Below are positions 60,490-64,000 of a stretch of DNA of 64,000 nt, piece by piece. How positions within the stretch are numbered: position 1 is the first letter of the stretch; each line of letters begins with the position of its first letter. The notes under the pieces were generated by a model. The model had not been told where the DNA came from. It made no database searches and worked only from the letters and a program-made list of their open reading frames with translations. Position numbers and translations under genes: made by a program. Location of the stretch: the NCBI GenBank assembly GCA_963837345.1, contig CAWIMX010000001.1:744001-808000 (forward strand), in the 5' to 3' direction. Origin of the DNA: CAWIMX01 sp963837345 (GTDB taxonomy: Bacteria > Acidobacteriota > Vicinamibacteria > Vicinamibacterales > CAVVIG01).

Positions 60490-62772
60490 GGCGCGTGCTG
60501 GCCCTGCTGTTCGTGCTCTCGGGTCTCGGGCCGGCGGCGTCCGCGCAGGTGAACAGTGCGGCGACACCGGCGGCACCGGTGGCCCCCTCGGTCGTCACGC
60601 GCGACGGCGCCGGACACGTGACCATTCGCGCCACCGAGATCAACGAGCCGATCGTGCTCGATGGCGTGCTGGCCGACGGCGTGTACTCCACCGTGCGGGC
60701 GATCGACGGGTTCGTCCAGCAGGAGCCCGAGGAGGGCGCGCCGGCGACCGAGAAGACGGACGTGTGGCTGCTGTTCGACGACCGCAACATCTACGTGTCC
60801 GGACGGTGCTGGGACTCGCATCCCGAGCTGGACGTCGCCAACGAGATGCGACGCGACGGCCAGGGCATGCTCGACAACGAGAGCTTCGCGCGTCACGTTC
60901 GACACCTTCTTCGACCGGCGCAACGGCTATCTCTTCCAGATCACGCTCGTGGGCGGCCTCTTCGACGGCTACATCACCGACGAGCGCGACATGAACCGCG
61001 ACTGGAACACGGTGTGGGACGCCCGCACGGCGCGCTTCGACGGCGGGCTGGACGTTCGAGATCGCCATTCCGTTCAAGTCGCTGCGCTTTCGCGACGGCG
61101 ACACGCAGGTCTGGGGCATGAACTTCCGCCGGATCGTGCGCTGGAAGAACGAGATGTCCTCGGTGAGCCAGCTCCCCGCGGCGCTCGGCCGCCGCGCGAT
61201 GAACAAGCTGTCGTCCGCCGCGACGCTCGTGGGCATCCATCCGCCGCCGGCACGGGCGGACCTTCGAAGTCAAGCCGTACGCGATCAGCGGCGTCACGAC
61301 CGATCGGACGGGCGCCGCCCGGATCGAACGCGTTCAACAAGGACGCGGGCGGGGACTCAAGCTGGGCATCACCGACGGCCTGACGGCCGACGTGACCTAC
61401 AACACCGATTTCGCGCAGGTCGAGGAAGACGAGCAGCAGGTGAACCTCACGCGCGTCGGCACGCTCTTTCCCGAAAAACGCGATTTCTTCCTCGAGGGCC
61501 AGGGCATCTTCTCCTTCGGCGGCCTGCAGGGCCAGCCGCGCGGCGGCGGCGGCGGCGGCGGGGGCGGCTCGGGCACGCCGAACCGCACGGACGTCCCCGT
61601 CGTGTTCTTCAGCCGCCGCATCGGGCTCTCGAGCGGCGTGACCGTGCCGATCGATGTCGGCGGACGCGTCACGGGCAAAGCCGGCCCGTACAGCATGGGC
61701 CTGCTCGACATCCGCACGGGCGCCGAGGACACGATCGGCGTCCCGCCGACGAATTTTTCCGTCGTGCGCGTGAAGCGCGACGTCCTGCGGCGGAGCGCCG
61801 TCGGGATGCTGTTCACCGGACGGTCGATCGCCGAATCCGGCGTGAATGGCAACCGGGCCTTCGGCGTGGACGGCGTGTTCGCGCTTCTATCAGAACGTGA
61901 ACGTCAACACGTATCTGGCGAAGACCGACACGCCGGGCGTCTCCGGCCACGATTGGAGCTATCGGGCCCAGCTCGACTACAACGCCGATCGGTACGGCCT
62001 GCAGCTCGAGCGGCTCGTCGTGGATCGCGACTTCAATCCGGACGTCGGCTTTCTGGCGCGGCAGGCGTTCCGCAGGAGCTCCGCGTACGTCCGCTTCAGC
62101 CCGCGGCCCTCGGGGATCGCGTCGGTCCGGAAGTTCACCTGGGACCTGGATTACGAGTACATCGCGGATCCCGACGGACGGCTCGAGTCGCGTGCCGCGA
62201 CGGCGAGCTTTCGCACCGAGCTCGAGAGCGGCGACAGTTTCGGCGCCGAGGTACTCGCCGGAGCTACGAGTTTCTCGACGAGCCGTTCGCAGTCTCCAGC
62301 GCCGTGGCCGTCCCGCCGGGCGGATACAGTTTTCCGAATGTGAAGCTGACCTATCAGCTCGGGCCGGAGCACCGCGCGTCCGGCGTCGTGAACGTCGAGC
62401 GCGGCCGTTTCTACGACGGCACGCGGACGTCGGTCAGCACCGGGCGCGGCCGCGTGGAGATCACACCGCAGACTCTCCGTGGAACCTGGAGTTACGGTGA
62501 ACTGGATCGATCTGCCCGAGGGCGCATTCACTTCACCCTCTGACCGCGCGCACGTCCTACACGCTCACGCCGAGGATGGCGACGTCTGCCCTGGTCCAGT
62601 ACAATTCCGACGCCCGGACGTTCGAGACGAGCGTGCGCTTCCGGTGGGAGTATCAACCCGGCAGCGATCTCTTCGTCGTCTACACGGACAACCGCGACAC
62701 GACGGGGCCCGGGGTTCCGGCCTTCAGACGCGCGGGTTCGTGGTGAAATTCACGCGGCTGTTCAGAATGTAG
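60486..62772 (+). pseudogene. DUF5916/CBM9-like secreted beta-barrel protein, many frameshifts
   Basis: Pieces in all three frames join in order into one protein of about 750 residues. It starts with a signal peptide ('VLALLFVLSGLGPAASAQ') and a CBM9-like domain ('EPIVLDGVLADGVYSTVRAI', 'DVWLLFDDRNIYVSGRCWDS'). 'VTFDTFFDRRNGYLFQITLV', 'WTFEIAIPFKSLRFRDGDTQ', 'GITDGLTADVTYNTDFAQVE' and 'FPEKRDFFLEGQGIFSFGG' follow, and barrel strands end in 'RGFVVKFTRLFRM'. I count about ten frame changes: near 60889, 61045, 61255, 61318, 61350, 61880, 62262, 62470, 62535 and 62720. Several lie in G or C runs. DUF5916 proteins are large outer-membrane proteins of unknown substrate in Acidobacteriota and Bacteroidota. 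Confidence 0.8.
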
Positions 62773-62790
62773 CCGCTCACGGAGGCACGT

Positions 62791-64000
62791 ATGAAGGCTC
62801 ACGTCCGTCGGTTCCACGTTGGCGGGTCCCTGGCTCTCGCGGCCCTCGCCGCGCTCGTTGGTCGCCGCGTGCGGCTGGCAGCGGCGCGAACGCGGCCGCC
62901 GGCGGGGTGACGATCACCGCCCTGTCGGCCGATCCGAGCCGGGTGACCGGGGGCGACGTGCTCCTGGCGATCGAGCTGCCCGACCAGGCGGCCCGCGACG
63001 ACGTGCGCGTGAGCGTCGGCGATCGCGACGTCACGTCGGCGTTTCACGCGGCCGGCGAAGACGCCGAGGCGCTCACGGGCCTGGTGACCGGCCTCGCGCT
63101 CGGCCCGAACACCGTCACGGCCTCGGCGGGCGGCGCGAACGGCTCGCTCGAGATCACGAACTATCCGATCGAGGGCCCGGTGTTCTCCGGCCCGCGCCAG
63201 ACGCCGTTCATCTGCCAGACGGCGGACTTCGAACTGCCCGATGGCTCGACGCTCGGCCCGCCGCTCGACGAGAACTGCTCGGTGAAGACGGTCGTGCAGT
63301 ACGTCTATCGCACGACCGGCGATGAGCCGACGTGGAAGCCGCTCACGAGCCGCACGTCGCTGCCGCCGGACATCGCGCACACGACGACCACCGACGGCGT
63401 GACGATGCCGTTCGTCGTCCGCGTGGAAACCGGCACGCATGGATCGCGGCATCTACCAGAACACGATCCTCCACGATCCGACGACGGAGGGGGAGCCGAC
63501 GCCGGTCGACGCCGCCGAAGGGGCTGGAACCGCCGGCTGATGGGCGTGCACGGATCGGGATGCCCGGGCGGCTGGTACATCCAGGGCGCGAAGCATGGGG
63601 GTGAGCCCGCTCGACGCCACTCGTCTCGGCCAGGGATACGCCGTCTTCGTGAACACGCTCAATCACCCGACCAACAGCTGCAACGCCGTCGTCGCCGGCG
63701 AGGCGGCGATGATGGGCAAGGAGCACTTCATCGAAGAGTTCGGCGTGCCCTTCTACACGTTCAGCACCGGCGGGTCGGGCGGCGCCTACACGAGCCTGCA
63801 GATCGCCGACGCGTATCCGGGACTGTTCGACGGCGTGAGCATCCGCGCCACCTTCCCCGACGCGCTCGCCATCGCGATGGCCGGCACCGACGCGCACCTC
63901 TTCACCCACTACACGGCGAAGCACCCGCACGCGTTCACCGACGCGCAGCAGGTGGCGATCACCGGCTACGAAAGCGTGAAGGCGATGATCGACGCCGCGA
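62791..64000 (+). pseudogene. tannase/DUF6351-like secreted protein, frameshifted, 3' partial
   Basis: GGAGG five bases before the ATG. A lipoprotein-like leader (SLALAALAAL then, after a shift near 62860, 'VAAC') is followed by 'VTITALSADPSRVTGGDVLL', 'NTVTASAGGANGSLEITNYP' and 'IEGPVFSGPRQTPFICQTAD', the N-terminal part of DUF6351. After shifts near 63440, 63519 and 63599 it continues 'NRRLMGVHGSGCPGGWYIQG', 'GYAVFVNTLNHPTNSCNAVV' and 'FYTFSTGGSGGAYTSLQIAD', with GGSGG as a tannase/esterase-like nucleophile elbow. The frame is open at the window end. Frame changes sit at GGGG or GGGGG runs, so they may be sequence errors. Confidence 0.72.

Overview
The window is about 65-70% GC bacterial chromosome. 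It is dense with genes on both strands and has no rRNA, tRNA, CRISPR, phage or transposase genes that I could recognise. The gene content points to an Acidobacteriota genome of the Vicinamibacteria type. Evidence for this is two orphan MacB/FtsX-type permeases of the ADOP class (one behind a PadR regulator), secreted DUF6152/DUF6644-type proteins, paired M16 peptidases, DUF5916 and DUF6351-like secreted proteins, and low-complexity intergenic repeats. This placement is inference from gene families, not a phylogeny.

Layout. 0-5.1 kb: small cytosolic enzymes in a tightly overlapping run (DinB/DUF1572, MOSC, SIMPL, YdeI-like, SAM methyltransferase, ketopantoate reductase). 5.2-9.2 kb: a frameshifted secreted protein ending in a formylglycine-generating-enzyme-like domain, an MFS carrier, a VOC enzyme and a GNAT enzyme. 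9.2-17.7 kb: an ADOP permease, oligoendopeptidase F, a second MFS carrier, then an operon of secreted and membrane proteins of unknown role ending in a thioesterase. 17.7-24.1 kb: a structured 211-bp intergenic element, an alpha/beta hydrolase, PadR-ADOP-amidohydrolase, and a beta-barrel protein. 24.3-26.7 kb: two divergent citrate-synthase paralogues, one with a MerR-like DNA-binding head. 26.9-40 kb: phosphoesterase, methyltransferase, purE, M16 peptidase pair, SSS symporter with a coupled 27-residue membrane peptide, FAD oxidase, a metal-associated-looking pair, and an M61 peptidase. 40-44.2 kb: a two-domain thioredoxin-like gene, a zinc-ribbon protein, a long tandem-repeat tract and an S9 peptidase. 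44.3-49.6 kb: a hybrid histidine kinase, a TPR protein and three Tad-pilus minor proteins. 49.6-60.5 kb: a 2106-residue TamB-TamA fusion, two CPA2 antiporters and a PDZ pseudoprotease. 60.5-64 kb: two badly frameshifted secreted protein genes.

Most notable observations. (1) One uninterrupted gene joins an entire TamB (inner-membrane-anchored, periplasm-spanning lipid-transfer/assembly protein) to an entire TamA (POTRA repeats plus Omp85 barrel). (2) About a dozen transcription-unit starts have a TANAAT-like -10 hexamer ending only 6-10 nt before the start codon and no Shine-Dalgarno, as expected for leaderless or near-leaderless mRNAs. (3) A 27-residue single-span membrane peptide is translationally coupled to a sodium:solute symporter. 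(4) The citrate-synthase pair is divergent around adjacent palindromes.

Caution on quality. Several genes (at about 5.37, 22.55, 40.78 and 49.09 kb) carry single frameshifts, often in or beside short homopolymers, and the last 3.5 kb carries about 14. This looks more like residual indel error in the assembly than real decay, so the broken genes are probably intact in the organism.
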